From Bin16 sp965206315 (GTDB taxonomy: Bacteria; Chloroflexota; Dehalococcoidia; Lucifugimonadales; Australimonadaceae), in NCBI GenBank assembly GCA_965206315.1, contig OZ242210.1:806001-870000 (forward strand): a DNA stretch of 64,000 nucleotides, given 5' to 3'. Below the pieces are notes generated by a model that was not told where the DNA came from, did no database searches, and saw only the letters and a program-made list of their open reading frames with translations. Of this stretch, positions 9,638 to 18,030 are shown in pieces. Numbering within the stretch: position 1 is the first letter of the stretch; each line of letters starts with the position of its first letter. A program made the translations under genes and the position numbers.

Positions 9638-10036
9638 CTACCAGACGTACGCCATGAGCTCCCCGCCGATACCCCGGCGGTACGCATCGCGTCCGGTCAT
9701 GATCCCCTGCGACGTAGAGACGATGGAGATGCCGACGCCGCCGAAGGCGCGCGGCACGTCCTTCTTCTGCACATGGATACGCAGGCCCGGCTTGCTGACC
9801 CGCTTGAGCCCGGTTATCCCCGGCTCCTGGTCCGCCCTGTAGTGCAACTGCAGCCGCAGCCAGTTCTGCGTCTTCTGCCTGGAGATGCTGTAGTCGGATA
9901 TGTAGCCCTCGCTCTTCAGTATCTCCGCGATGGAGACCTTCACCCTGGAGGACGGCACATCGACGTCAGGGTGGCGGACCAGCAGCGCGTTCCTGATGCG
10001 CGTGAGCATGTCTGCTATGGGATCGGTCATCGTCAT
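9638..10036 (-). CDS. rpsH: 30S ribosomal protein S8
   Basis: Central-domain 16S rRNA binder S8, 132 residues. It starts MTMTDPIADMLTRIRNAL and carries the C-terminal STSQGIMTGRDAYRRGIGGE segment. It may be a translational regulator of the spc genes as in E. coli, but no matching target site was examined. Confidence 0.96.
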   Translation of the reverse strand: MTMTDPIADMLTRIRNALLVRHPDVDVPSSRVKVSIAEILKSEGYISDYSISRQKTQNWLRLQLHYRADQEPGITGLKRVSKPGLRIHVQKKDVPRAFGGVGISIVSTSQGIMTGRDAYRRGIGGELMAYVW

Positions 10037-10046
10037 GGCGCGCCTC

Positions 10047-10232
10047 TTACCAACTGGCCTTCCGCACTCCGGGCAGCTGACCCGTCAGCGCCATCTGCCG
10101 GAAGCAGACGCGGCACAGGCCAGCGAACCGGATGTACGCACGCGGCCTGCCGCACCGGTTGCATCGGTTCATCGCCCGCACCTTGTACGGGGCCTCCCGC
10201 TTCCACTTCGCCAGTTTGCTCTTCTTCGCCAA
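10047..10232 (-). CDS. rpsN: 30S ribosomal protein S14, short zinc-binding type
   Basis: A 61-residue type Z S14 with two CxxC pairs (CNRCGRPRAYIRFAGLCRVC, about 24-43) that bind zinc. This is the short, zinc-dependent form rather than the about 100-residue C-minus form. It lies between rplE and rpsH. Confidence 0.95.
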   Translation of the reverse strand: MAKKSKLAKWKREAPYKVRAMNRCNRCGRPRAYIRFAGLCRVCFRQMALTGQLPGVRKASW

Positions 10233-10245
10233 GGCCCTGCGCCTC

Positions 10246-11079
10246 CTAATTCGTCTGCACTCGTGCGAACGGCATTCCCATCAGCTCCAACAGACGGAAA
10301 CCCTCCGCATCCGTGCGCGCACTCGTCGTGATGACCACCTGGAACCCGCGTACACGGTCCACGCTCCCGTAGTCGATCTCCGGGAACACGATCTGCTCGC
10401 GGAAACCCAGGGCGTAGTTGCCCCGGCCATCGAAGGAGTCCCGCGGGACGCCGCGGAAGTCCCTGATACGCGGGAGCGCCGTCGAGATCATCCTGTCCAG
10501 GAACTCGTACATCCGCCTGCCACGCAGCGTGACCATGACGCCGATGGCCTGCCCTTCCCGCACCTTGAAGCCCGCGACCGACCTGCGGGCCTTCGTGATC
10601 ACGGGCTTCTGGCCGGTGATCGCCGCCACGTGTCCGGGCGTCGTCTCCAGGGCGCGGGTGTTCGTCAGGCCTTCGCCGAGGCCCACGTTGAGCACCACCT
10701 TCTTCACTTCCGGCGCCTGCATCGCGCTCGAGTAGCCGAACTCGTTGATCAGCTGCGCACGGATCTCTTCACGATAGCGGCCCATGAGCCTGGGCAGCGG
10801 GCGCTGTTCGACGACCGGCTTCGTCCGCTTCGGCGCCGAACGCCTCCGCGTGGTCCTGCCCGTCGCAGGCGCTTCCGTCTCCGGCTCAGCGACAGCAACC
10901 TCGGCAGCAGGCGCTGCTTCCGCAGCGGCCGCGGCAGCGGTCCGTCGACGCGTACGCGGCTGTGGCTGCGGCGCCGACTCTCCGCTCGCGCTCCGGCGCG
11001 TCCGCGGGGCCCGCTTCGGCTTCTCTTCCGCCGCAGCCGGCTCCTGCTCCGCTGCGCTGTTTTCAGCGTCTGTCGTCAA
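10246..11079 (-). CDS. rplE: 50S ribosomal protein L5 with long charged N-terminal extension
   Basis: 5S rRNA-binding L5. The family core starts near PRLMGRYREEIRAQLINEFG and includes VVLNVGLGEG and RRSVAGFKVREGQAIG. It is preceded by about 95 residues of Ala/Glu- and Arg-rich low-complexity sequence. TTG at 11079 is preferred as start. AGGGG lies eight bases upstream and the TTG overlaps the rplX TGA by four bases, the coupling seen throughout this operon. An in-frame ATG at 11097 has no ribosome-binding site. The extension is unusual for L5. Confidence 0.92.
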   Translation of the reverse strand: MTTDAENSAAEQEPAAAEEKPKRAPRTRRSASGESAPQPQPRTRRRTAAAAAAEAAPAAEVAVAEPETEAPATGRTTRRRSAPKRTKPVVEQRPLPRLMGRYREEIRAQLINEFGYSSAMQAPEVKKVVLNVGLGEGLTNTRALETTPGHVAAITGQKPVITKARRSVAGFKVREGQAIGVMVTLRGRRMYEFLDRMISTALPRIRDFRGVPRDSFDGRGNYALGFREQIVFPEIDYGSVDRVRGFQVVITTSARTDAEGFRLLELMGMPFARVQTN

Positions 11080-11396
11080 CTGATCATCCCCTCGCATTTC
11101 TTACACATGCGCGACTTCCTGCCGTCCTCGAGCACCCTGATAGCGATGCGCGTGGGCTGGTTGCACGCCTGACAGACCAGCATGAGCTTCGACGCGTGGA
11201 TGGGCATCTCCTTGTCGATGATGCCCGCCTGCCGGGCGCCGCCCGCGCCAGCGCGCTGATGCCGCTTGACGATATTCACGCCGTCTACCAGCACCTTCCC
11301 GTTGCCCGGCAAGACGCGCTGTATCTTGCCGCGCTTGCCCTTGTCGCGGCCTGCTATCACCATCACCTCGTCGTCCCGCTGCAGACGCGCCGTCAT
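11076..11396 (-). CDS. rplX: 50S ribosomal protein L24
   Basis: Assembly initiator L24, 106 residues. The KOW motif appears as EVMVIAGRDKGKRGKIQRVL, followed by NIVKRH. The C-terminus holds two Cys pairs (CQAC and CKKC), as in zinc-containing L24. The start ATG overlaps the rplN stop (ATGA). A much longer in-frame reading upstream is antisense noise from the S17 tail. Confidence 0.95.
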   Translation of the reverse strand: MTARLQRDDEVMVIAGRDKGKRGKIQRVLPGNGKVLVDGVNIVKRHQRAGAGGARQAGIIDKEMPIHASKLMLVCQACNQPTRIAIRVLEDGRKSRMCKKCEGMIS

Positions 11397-11764
11397 CACA
11401 GCACCTCCGGAGCGAGCGAAACGATGCGCATGAAGTTGCGCTCGCGCAGCTCCCGGGCCACGGGCCCGAAGATGCGCGTACCGCGCGGCATCTCCGACTG
11501 CGCCAGGATGACCGCCGCGTTGTCGTCGAACCGTATGGTGGAGCCGTCCGGACGCTTGGTCACGGCGCTGGTCCGCACCACCACGGCGCGCACCACCTCG
11601 CCCTTCTTCACGGCGCTGTTGGGCTGCGCGTGCTTGACCGACGCCACGATGATGTCGCCGACCCTGGCGTAACGCCTGCGCGTCCCGCCGGGGATGTTGA
11701 AGCACATGATCTCTTTCGCGCCGGAGTTGTCGGCGACGTTCAAGCGCGTTTGCGGCTGAATCAC
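11396..11764 (-). CDS. rplN: 50S ribosomal protein L14
   Basis: L14, 122 residues, at the subunit interface. It starts with GTG overlapping the rpsQ stop by four bases (GTGA) and begins IQPQTRLNVADNSGAKEIMC after the initiator. It ends RNFMRIVSLAPEVL, the usual C-terminus. Confidence 0.96.
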   Translation of the reverse strand: MIQPQTRLNVADNSGAKEIMCFNIPGGTRRRYARVGDIIVASVKHAQPNSAVKKGEVVRAVVVRTSAVTKRPDGSTIRFDDNAAVILAQSEMPRGTRIFGPVARELRERNFMRIVSLAPEVL

Positions 11765-12624
11765 GACGTCTTCTCCTCGCTCGTCCCTTCAGCATCCGCT
11801 TCTTCGGCGGCCTCCGGCTCTTCCGCATCCGCCGCCGGTTCATCTGCCTCGGCGACCGCAGGGGCGTCGTCGGCACCTGTTTCCTCTGTCGCCTCTTCAG
11901 ACGATTCTTCAGCCGGTTCCCCGGCCTCGGCAACGGCAGCCTCTTCTTCGGCGTCCGCCTCTTCCGACGGTTCCTCAGCAGGCTCCTCAGCCGGTTCCCC
12001 GGCCTCGGCAACGGCAGCCTCTTCTTCGGCGTCCGCCTCTTCCGACGGTTCCTCAGCAGGCTCCTCAGCCGGTTCCTCTACCTCAGCAACGGCAGCCTCG
12101 TCTTCAGCGTCCGTCTCTTCTACCGCTTCCTCAGCAGGCTCGTCTTGCGGTTCCTCGGCCTCTGCAACGGCGGCCTCGTCTTCGACGTCCGCCTCTGCTT
12201 CCTCGGCCTCTGCGACGGCAGCTTCGTCCTCTACTTCCGCGACAGCGGCCTCCTCGCCGGCGTCGGCGTCCTCTACGTCCGCAGCCGCAGCCGCGTCGTC
12301 GACCGCCGTCGCCTCCAGCTCCTCTTCGACCTCCGCGGCCACCTCGACCTGTTGCGCCTCGGCGACCTCTTCCCGGTGGAGCAGCTCCGCAACTCGCCAG
12401 CGCTTGGTGCGGGAGAGGGGCCTCGTCTCCATCAGGCGGACCACGTCCCCGACCTTGTACTCGTTCTGCTCGTCGTGCGCCTTGAACTTCTTCACGTGGC
12501 GGACGGACTTGTGGTAGATGGGATGGTGCACACGGCGTTCCACGACCACGACCACGGTCTTGTCCATCACGTCGCTGACCACGCGGCCAACGCGGCTCTT
12601 GCGGAGGGCAGCCCTTTCGTTCAT
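11761..12624 (-). CDS. rpsQ: 30S ribosomal protein S17 with about 200-residue acidic repeat tail
   Basis: S17 core in residues 1 to about 85 (SRVGRVVSDVMDKTVVVVVE, YKVGDVVRLMETRPLSRTKRW). S17 is normally 80-110 residues, but this one is 287. Residues 86-287 are almost entirely Glu, Ala, Asp and Pro, with tandem 26-residue units containing AAVAEAGEPAEEPAEEPSEE. The frame is uninterrupted and ends at the four-base overlap with rplN, so the tail is translated if S17 is. The function of the tail is unknown. It shares the AVAEVEE-type motif with tails of L3 and L13. Confidence 0.93.
   Translation of the reverse strand: MNERAALRKSRVGRVVSDVMDKTVVVVVERRVHHPIYHKSVRHVKKFKAHDEQNEYKVGDVVRLMETRPLSRTKRWRVAELLHREEVAEAQQVEVAAEVEEELEATAVDDAAAAADVEDADAGEEAAVAEVEDEAAVAEAEEAEADVEDEAAVAEAEEPQDEPAEEAVEETDAEDEAAVAEVEEPAEEPAEEPSEEADAEEEAAVAEAGEPAEEPAEEPSEEADAEEEAAVAEAGEPAEESSEEATEETGADDAPAVAEADEPAADAEEPEAAEEADAEGTSEEKTS
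11911..12144 (-). repeat. Tandem 78-bp (26-codon) repeats in the rpsQ tail
   Basis: The phrase agccggttcc recurs at 11911, 11989 and 12067, exactly 78 bases apart, and the sequence between is nearly identical in the first two units. The period is a multiple of three, so copy-number change keeps the S17 frame. Diverged copies continue toward 12200. Confidence 0.85.
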
Positions 12625-12830
12625 TGCCCGCCTCCCACGAGTTCGCGTTCCCGCGCCACGGTCAGGATGTGCGCAAGGCGGCGCTTCGCATCCCGCAACT
12701 CCGACGAGTCCGAGAGTTGACGCGTCGCCACCTTGAAGCGCAGGTTCATCAGCTCCAGGCGCGTGTTGAACTCCTCTTCCTTGAGGCGTTCGTCGGACAG
12801 CGCCCGTACGGTTTCTATCTTTGCTCTCAT
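12621..12830 (-). CDS. rpmC: 50S ribosomal protein L29
   Basis: A 69-residue helical protein near the exit tunnel. Family features are LSDERLKEEEFNTRLELMNLRF and the C-terminal RDAKRRLAHILTVARERE. It overlaps the rpsQ start by four bases (ATGA). Confidence 0.95.
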   Translation of the reverse strand: MRAKIETVRALSDERLKEEEFNTRLELMNLRFKVATRQLSDSSELRDAKRRLAHILTVARERELVGGGQ

Positions 12831-12844
12831 GCTCTATCCCACCG

Positions 12845-13247
12845 CTAGCTGGTAACGAGCGGCTCCTCCCTGCTTACCATCCTCGTCTGGACCGGCATCT
12901 TCTGCGCTGCGCGCGCAAGCGCTTCCTTCGCGAGCTCCGCGGGCACCCCGCCGACCTCGTACATCACACGCCCCGGCTTCACCAGAGCGACCCAGGCGTC
13001 CACGGGGCCCTTGCCGCCGCCCTGCCGGGTCTCGGCCGGCTTGCGGGTGATGGGCTTGGCCGGGAAGACCCTGATCCACACCTTTCCGCCACGGCGGAGG
13101 TGACGGGTGATGGCGCGGCGACCCGCCTCGATCTGGCGCGCGGTTATCCAGCCCGCGTCCAGCGTCTTCAGGCCGAAGTCGCCGAAGCGCACGGAGCTGC
13201 CCCGCAACGCCATGCCGCGCATGCGGCCGCGATGCTGCTTGCGGAAC

Positions 13248-13270
<23 letters not shown>
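12845..13270 (-). CDS. rplP: 50S ribosomal protein L16
   Basis: L16, 141 residues. It starts MLQPKRTKFRKQHRGRMRG and contains GKVWIRVFPAKPITRKPAE and GGGKGPVDAWVALVKPGRV-type segments, all diagnostic. Its first 23 bases overlap the 3' end of rpsC. Confidence 0.97.
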
Positions 13271-14147
<877 letters not shown>

Positions 14148-14151
14148 GCGC

Positions 14152-14490
14152 TCAGTCTCCCTGTTCGTCCACGACGATCGTGATGTGGCTCGCCTGCCTG
14201 GCGATGCGGCTCACGCGGCCCCGCGACCGTGCGCGGAACCGGCGTATCTTCACCGCCTGGTTCGCGTAGGCAGACACCACCACCAGCCTCGTCGGGTCCA
14301 TCTGCTCGTTGTTCTCGGCATTCGCCGCCGCCGACTTCAACAGCGAAAGTACTTCCTCCGCCGTAGGCCCCGGTTGGAAACGCAACTCGTTGAGCGCAGC
14401 CTGCACGGGCCGCCCCTGCAGCGCACGCAGCAGCGGGCGCACCCGCTTGGGTGATATCCCGACCTGCCTGCCTGTTGCCCGGACCGGCAT
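14152..14490 (-). CDS. rplV: 50S ribosomal protein L22
   Basis: Exit-tunnel protein L22, 112 residues. It has ISPKRVRPLLRALQGRPV near the start and RRFRARSRGRVSRIARQASH near the C-terminus, with the family's beta-hairpin region. It lies three bases from rpsS and four from rpsC. Confidence 0.95.
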   Translation of the reverse strand: MPVRATGRQVGISPKRVRPLLRALQGRPVQAALNELRFQPGPTAEEVLSLLKSAAANAENNEQMDPTRLVVVSAYANQAVKIRRFRARSRGRVSRIARQASHITIVVDEQGD

Positions 14491-14493
14491 CGC

Positions 14494-14781
14494 CTACCGC
14501 CTCACCGAAGACTGACGTTCCGACTTGGAGATATGGCCGCGGAACGTCCGGGTCGGAGCGAACTCGCCCAGCTTGTGTCCCACCATGTTCTCCGTGATGA
14601 ACACCGGGATGTGCCGACGCCCGTCGTGCACCGCGATCGTCATGCCAAGCATGTCCGGCATGATGGTCGAAGCGCGCGACCACGTCGTGATGACCACCTT
14701 CGTGCCCGAGTTCTGGGCGCGGGTGACCTTCTTCGCGAGTTTCGGGTGCACGTACGGCCCCTTCTTCACTGAGCGCGACAT
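14494..14781 (-). CDS. rpsS: 30S ribosomal protein S19
   Basis: S19, 95 residues. It begins MSRSVKKGPYVHPKLAKKV and contains WSRASTIMPDMLGMTIAVHDG and ENMVGHKLGEFAPTRTF, all diagnostic. It is in normal order between rplB and rplV. Confidence 0.97.
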   Translation of the reverse strand: MSRSVKKGPYVHPKLAKKVTRAQNSGTKVVITTWSRASTIMPDMLGMTIAVHDGRRHIPVFITENMVGHKLGEFAPTRTFRGHISKSERQSSVRR

Positions 14782-14784
14782 GGC

Positions 14785-15615
14785 TTACCGCTTCCTCCTG
14801 TCACGAACGATGAACACGTCCGTGTGCATACGGCGGCGCGTCTTCGGACCCAGGGCAGGCTTGCCCCACGGGGTCTTCGGGTGCGTCATCCCGATGCCTG
14901 CACGGCCCTCGCCGCCGCCGTGGGGGTGATCGCTCGGGTTCATCGCGGTGCCGCGCGTGTGCGGGCGCTTGCCAAGATGGCGGTTCCGCCCGGCCTTCCC
15001 CAGCGACGCGTTCTTGTGCTCCGCGTTGCCCACCTGGCCTATCGTGGCCTGACACGTGCTCGGGACGCGCCGGATCTGGCCGGAAGGCAGCCGCAGCAGC
15101 GCCGTCTCATCGTCACGGGCAAGCAGCTGCGCGCCGGTGCCGGCGCCCCGGCACATCTGGCCGCCCTTGCCAGGCTGCAACTCGATGTTGTGCACCATCG
15201 TGCCGGTCGGGATGTTCCGCAGCGGCATCGCGTTCCCCACGCGTATCTCCGCGTCCGGACCGGACACCAGGGAATCGCCCACCTTCACGCCGCCAGGGGC
15301 GAGGATGTAGCGACGCGCTCCATCCGCGTACAGCAACAGCGCGATGCGCGCGGAGCGGTTCGGGTCGTACTCGATGGACTCCACCTTGCAGGGGACGCCC
15401 GGCTTGTTGCGCTTGAAGTCGATGTCGCGCCAGGCCCGCTTCGCGCCGCCTCCACGATGCCGGACGGTCATCTTGCCGCGAACGTTCCTGCCTCCGCTCT
15501 TGTGGAGACCTTTCGTCAGCGGCTTGTGCGGCGACCGCCGCGTCACCTCCGAGAAGTCGGGACGAACCGCAGCGCGAACGCCGGGGCTGGTTGGGTTCAA
15601 TCGCTTCAACGGCAT
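14785..15615 (-). CDS. rplB: 50S ribosomal protein L2
   Basis: L2, needed for peptidyl-transferase and subunit joining, 276 residues. The start at 15615 gives MPLKRLNPTSPGVRAAVRP. The catalytic-region signature GTAMNPSDHPHGGGEGRAG with the conserved His is present near residue 228. The gap to rplW is two bases. Confidence 0.97.
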   Translation of the reverse strand: MPLKRLNPTSPGVRAAVRPDFSEVTRRSPHKPLTKGLHKSGGRNVRGKMTVRHRGGGAKRAWRDIDFKRNKPGVPCKVESIEYDPNRSARIALLLYADGARRYILAPGGVKVGDSLVSGPDAEIRVGNAMPLRNIPTGTMVHNIELQPGKGGQMCRGAGTGAQLLARDDETALLRLPSGQIRRVPSTCQATIGQVGNAEHKNASLGKAGRNRHLGKRPHTRGTAMNPSDHPHGGGEGRAGIGMTHPKTPWGKPALGPKTRRRMHTDVFIVRDRRKR

Positions 15616-15617
15616 CG

Positions 15618-15905
15618 TTACGCTCCCTCGAACAGCTGGATCGTGTCGCCCGGAGCGACGGTAACGATCGCCTTCTTCGTCGCGGGAGTCCGAAGCCACC
15701 GCCCGTTGCGCAGGCGCCGGTTCTCTCCCGCGGTGTGCACCATGTTCACGTTCGTAACCTTGACCTCGAAGGCCCGTTGCACCGCCTCGCGCACCTGCAC
15801 CTTGTTCGCGGACGGCATCACTTCGAAGACGTACTTGTTCTGCTCCTGCAGCAAGGTCGACTTCTCCGTGATCAACGGACGCTTCAGCACCTGGAAGATA
15901 TGCAT
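15618..15905 (-). CDS. rplW: 50S ribosomal protein L23
   Basis: Exit-site protein L23, docking point for trigger factor and SRP, 95 residues. The ATG at 15905 overlaps the rplD stop (ATGA). It has VLKRPLITEKSTLLQEQNKY and the RRLRNGRWLRTPATKKAIV C-terminal part. Confidence 0.96.
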   Translation of the reverse strand: MHIFQVLKRPLITEKSTLLQEQNKYVFEVMPSANKVQVREAVQRAFEVKVTNVNMVHTAGENRRLRNGRWLRTPATKKAIVTVAPGDTIQLFEGA

Positions 15906-16558
15906 CAGGCCACCGCCTCCTGCGTTCGCACCCGGCGGGTGTCCGACCATATCTCGTCTGTCCGGCGAGCCGCGTCCGGGCTCATGAGCACTGCGTCGTA
16001 ACGCAGCAGGTCCAACACATTCACGAGGTCGGCGCGGATTGCCTTGACGCGCGGGATGTTCCGCACCGCGACCCCGGTCTGCGATTCCGCTCCCAGCACC
16101 ACGAGCGCCGAGCCTTTCACCTCGAAGGCAGACAGCACTCCGGCCATCGCCTTCGTCTTCTGCTCTATCGAGTCCAGCCCGTCGACCACGAACAGCCGCT
16201 CTGCGGCTACCTTGCCCGACAGCGCCGTCCGGATCGCCTGCCGGCGCATCTGCTTCGGCATCCGCTGGCGGTACGAGCGGGGCGTCGGCCCGAAAGCCAC
16301 ACCGCCTCCGCGATGGTGCGGCGACTTCCAGGAGCCCTGCCGCGCGCGGCCGGTGCCCTTCTGCGAGAAAGGCTTGCGGCCCGTGCCGTTCACCCGTCCG
16401 CGCGTGAGGGTGCTGCTGGAGCCCTGCCGCTGGTTCGCGCGGTGGTAGACCAGCGCCTGGTGCAGCAGTTCCGGGTTCTCAGGCGCGCCGAAGACCACGT
16501 CGCTGACTTCCAGCGTGTCCGTGCCGTTCGCGCTCAGGTCATACAGAGGAAGTTGCAT
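15905..16558 (-). CDS. rplD: 50S ribosomal protein L4
   Basis: L4, 217 residues, lines the exit tunnel. The tunnel loop RKPFSQKGTGRARQGSWKSP (about 61-80) is intact, followed by RSYRQRMPKQMRRQAIRTAL. It starts within the rplC stop (ATGA) and overlaps rplW the same way. Confidence 0.96.
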   Translation of the reverse strand: MQLPLYDLSANGTDTLEVSDVVFGAPENPELLHQALVYHRANQRQGSSSTLTRGRVNGTGRKPFSQKGTGRARQGSWKSPHHRGGGVAFGPTPRSYRQRMPKQMRRQAIRTALSGKVAAERLFVVDGLDSIEQKTKAMAGVLSAFEVKGSALVVLGAESQTGVAVRNIPRVKAIRADLVNVLDLLRYDAVLMSPDAARRTDEIWSDTRRVRTQEAVA

Positions 16559-17658
16559 CAGGAACGCTCCTCCTCTTTATCGGATTGCTCTGCTTCGTCG
16601 GCAGGCGCTTCTTCAGCCGGTGAGTCGTCGACCGACTCCTCCCCTGCCACAGGCTCGTCCGAAGATGCTTCCTCGGCTTCGGCTGCGGGCTCTTCAACTT
16701 CCGCGACAGGCTCTTCCTGCGACGTCTCCGCCGCCGGTTCCTCAGCAGCAGCTTCTTCGGCTTCCGCTGCCGGTTCGTCTGCAGCAGTCTCCTCAACCTC
16801 CGCCACGGGTTCTTCCTGGGGAGCTTCTTCGACTTCTGTTGCCGGTTCGTCAGCAGAAGCCTCTTCGACCTCTGCTACCGCTTCTTCCGGAGCAGCCTCC
16901 TCGACTTCGGTTGGCTGTTCAGCGACCTCCGCGACAGCCTCCTCAGCGGTGGCTTCCTCGACCTCTGCGACTACCTCTTCCACGACCTCTTCTATTTCGA
17001 CAACCGGCTCCTCGGGAACGATGCGCTCCGCCACCGGAACGCCGTGGGCGTAGCGCACCATCACGGTGGTGTTGCGCGCGCCGGGAACGGCGCCCCGCAC
17101 GAAGAGCAGGTTGCGCTCGACGTCCACGTCGACAACCTTGAGCTTGCGGACGGTCTTGCGCTTGTTGCCCATGTGGCCGGGCATCTTCTTGCCCTTCAGC
17201 ACGCGGCCGGGGTACGTCCCCGCGCCGATGGAGCCGACCGCCCGGCCACGGTCGCCCTGACCGTGCGTCTTCTGTCCGCCGCCGAAGCCGTGACGCCGCA
17301 TGGCGCCCTGGAAACCGCGTCCCTTGGTCGTCGACACCACGTCGACGAGGTCGTCGGCCTGGAACTGGTTGACTCGTAACTCCTGGCCCACCTTGTAAGA
17401 AGAGACGTCGTCCGTGCCGAACTCGCGCAGGTGCCGTACCCGAGCGCCCGACAACGCGAGATGTCCCGCCGCGGGTCTGCTCAACTGCTTCACCGAGCCG
17501 TAGCCGAGTTGGACGGCTTCGTACCCGTCGCGCTCCCCGGTGCGGACCTGTGTGACAACACACGGCCCGACTTCGAGCACGGTGACGGGGATGACTCGCG
17601 CCTCTGATGCAAAGAGGTGCGTCATCCCTATCTTCCTGCCTATCAGTCCTTCGATCAT
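16558..17658 (-). CDS. rplC: 50S ribosomal protein L3 with about 155-residue acidic tail
   Basis: L3 core in residues 1 to about 210: MIEGLIGRKIGMTHLF, TTKGRGFQGAMRRHGFGGG near 110-129, KKMPGHMGNKRKTVRKLKVV near 157-176. L3 is usually about 210 residues, but this gene encodes 366. Residues about 211-366 are Glu/Ala/Pro/Val-rich with repeated PVAEVEE, AVAEVEE and ADEPAAE blocks. The frame is uninterrupted to the ATGA overlap with rplD. The extension resembles the S17, S3 and L13 tails. Confidence 0.94.
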   Translation of the reverse strand: MIEGLIGRKIGMTHLFASEARVIPVTVLEVGPCVVTQVRTGERDGYEAVQLGYGSVKQLSRPAAGHLALSGARVRHLREFGTDDVSSYKVGQELRVNQFQADDLVDVVSTTKGRGFQGAMRRHGFGGGQKTHGQGDRGRAVGSIGAGTYPGRVLKGKKMPGHMGNKRKTVRKLKVVDVDVERNLLFVRGAVPGARNTTVMVRYAHGVPVAERIVPEEPVVEIEEVVEEVVAEVEEATAEEAVAEVAEQPTEVEEAAPEEAVAEVEEASADEPATEVEEAPQEEPVAEVEETAADEPAAEAEEAAAEEPAAETSQEEPVAEVEEPAAEAEEASSDEPVAGEESVDDSPAEEAPADEAEQSDKEEERS

Positions 17659-17665
17659 CGTTCCG

Positions 17666-18019
17666 CTACAACTTGATGGAGATGTCCACACCGGCAGGCA
17701 TCTGCAGGCGGGTCAGTGCGTCTATGGTCTTGGAGTTGGGGTCCAGGATGTCCACGAGCCGCTTGTGCGTCCGGAGCTCGAAGTGCTCGCGCGAGTCCTT
17801 GTCGATGTGGGGTGAGCGGATCACGCAGAACCGCTTGATGCGCGTCGGCAGGGGGACCGGGCCGGAGACCGCCGCGCCCGTTCGCTCCGCCGCTTCCACG
17901 ATCTGGCCCGACGACTGGTCGACCAGCTTGTGGTCGAACGCCCGCAGGACGATGCGGACCTTCTGTCCCGGCCCCGTCGCCGCCTGGGCGCCTCGCACTC
18001 GTGTTGTCTGTTCAACCAC
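17666..18019 (-). CDS. rpsJ: 30S ribosomal protein S10
   Basis: S10, 117 residues including an about 18-residue leader before the usual KVRIVLRAFDHKLVDQS start. The GTG start at 18019 has AGGAG eight bases upstream. The C-terminal segment RLVDILDPNSKTIDALTRL is typical. No tuf gene lies between fusA and rpsJ here. Confidence 0.95.
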   Translation of the reverse strand: MVEQTTRVRGAQAATGPGQKVRIVLRAFDHKLVDQSSGQIVEAAERTGAAVSGPVPLPTRIKRFCVIRSPHIDKDSREHFELRTHKRLVDILDPNSKTIDALTRLQMPAGVDISIKL

Positions 18020-18030
18020 GTCCTGTTCTC

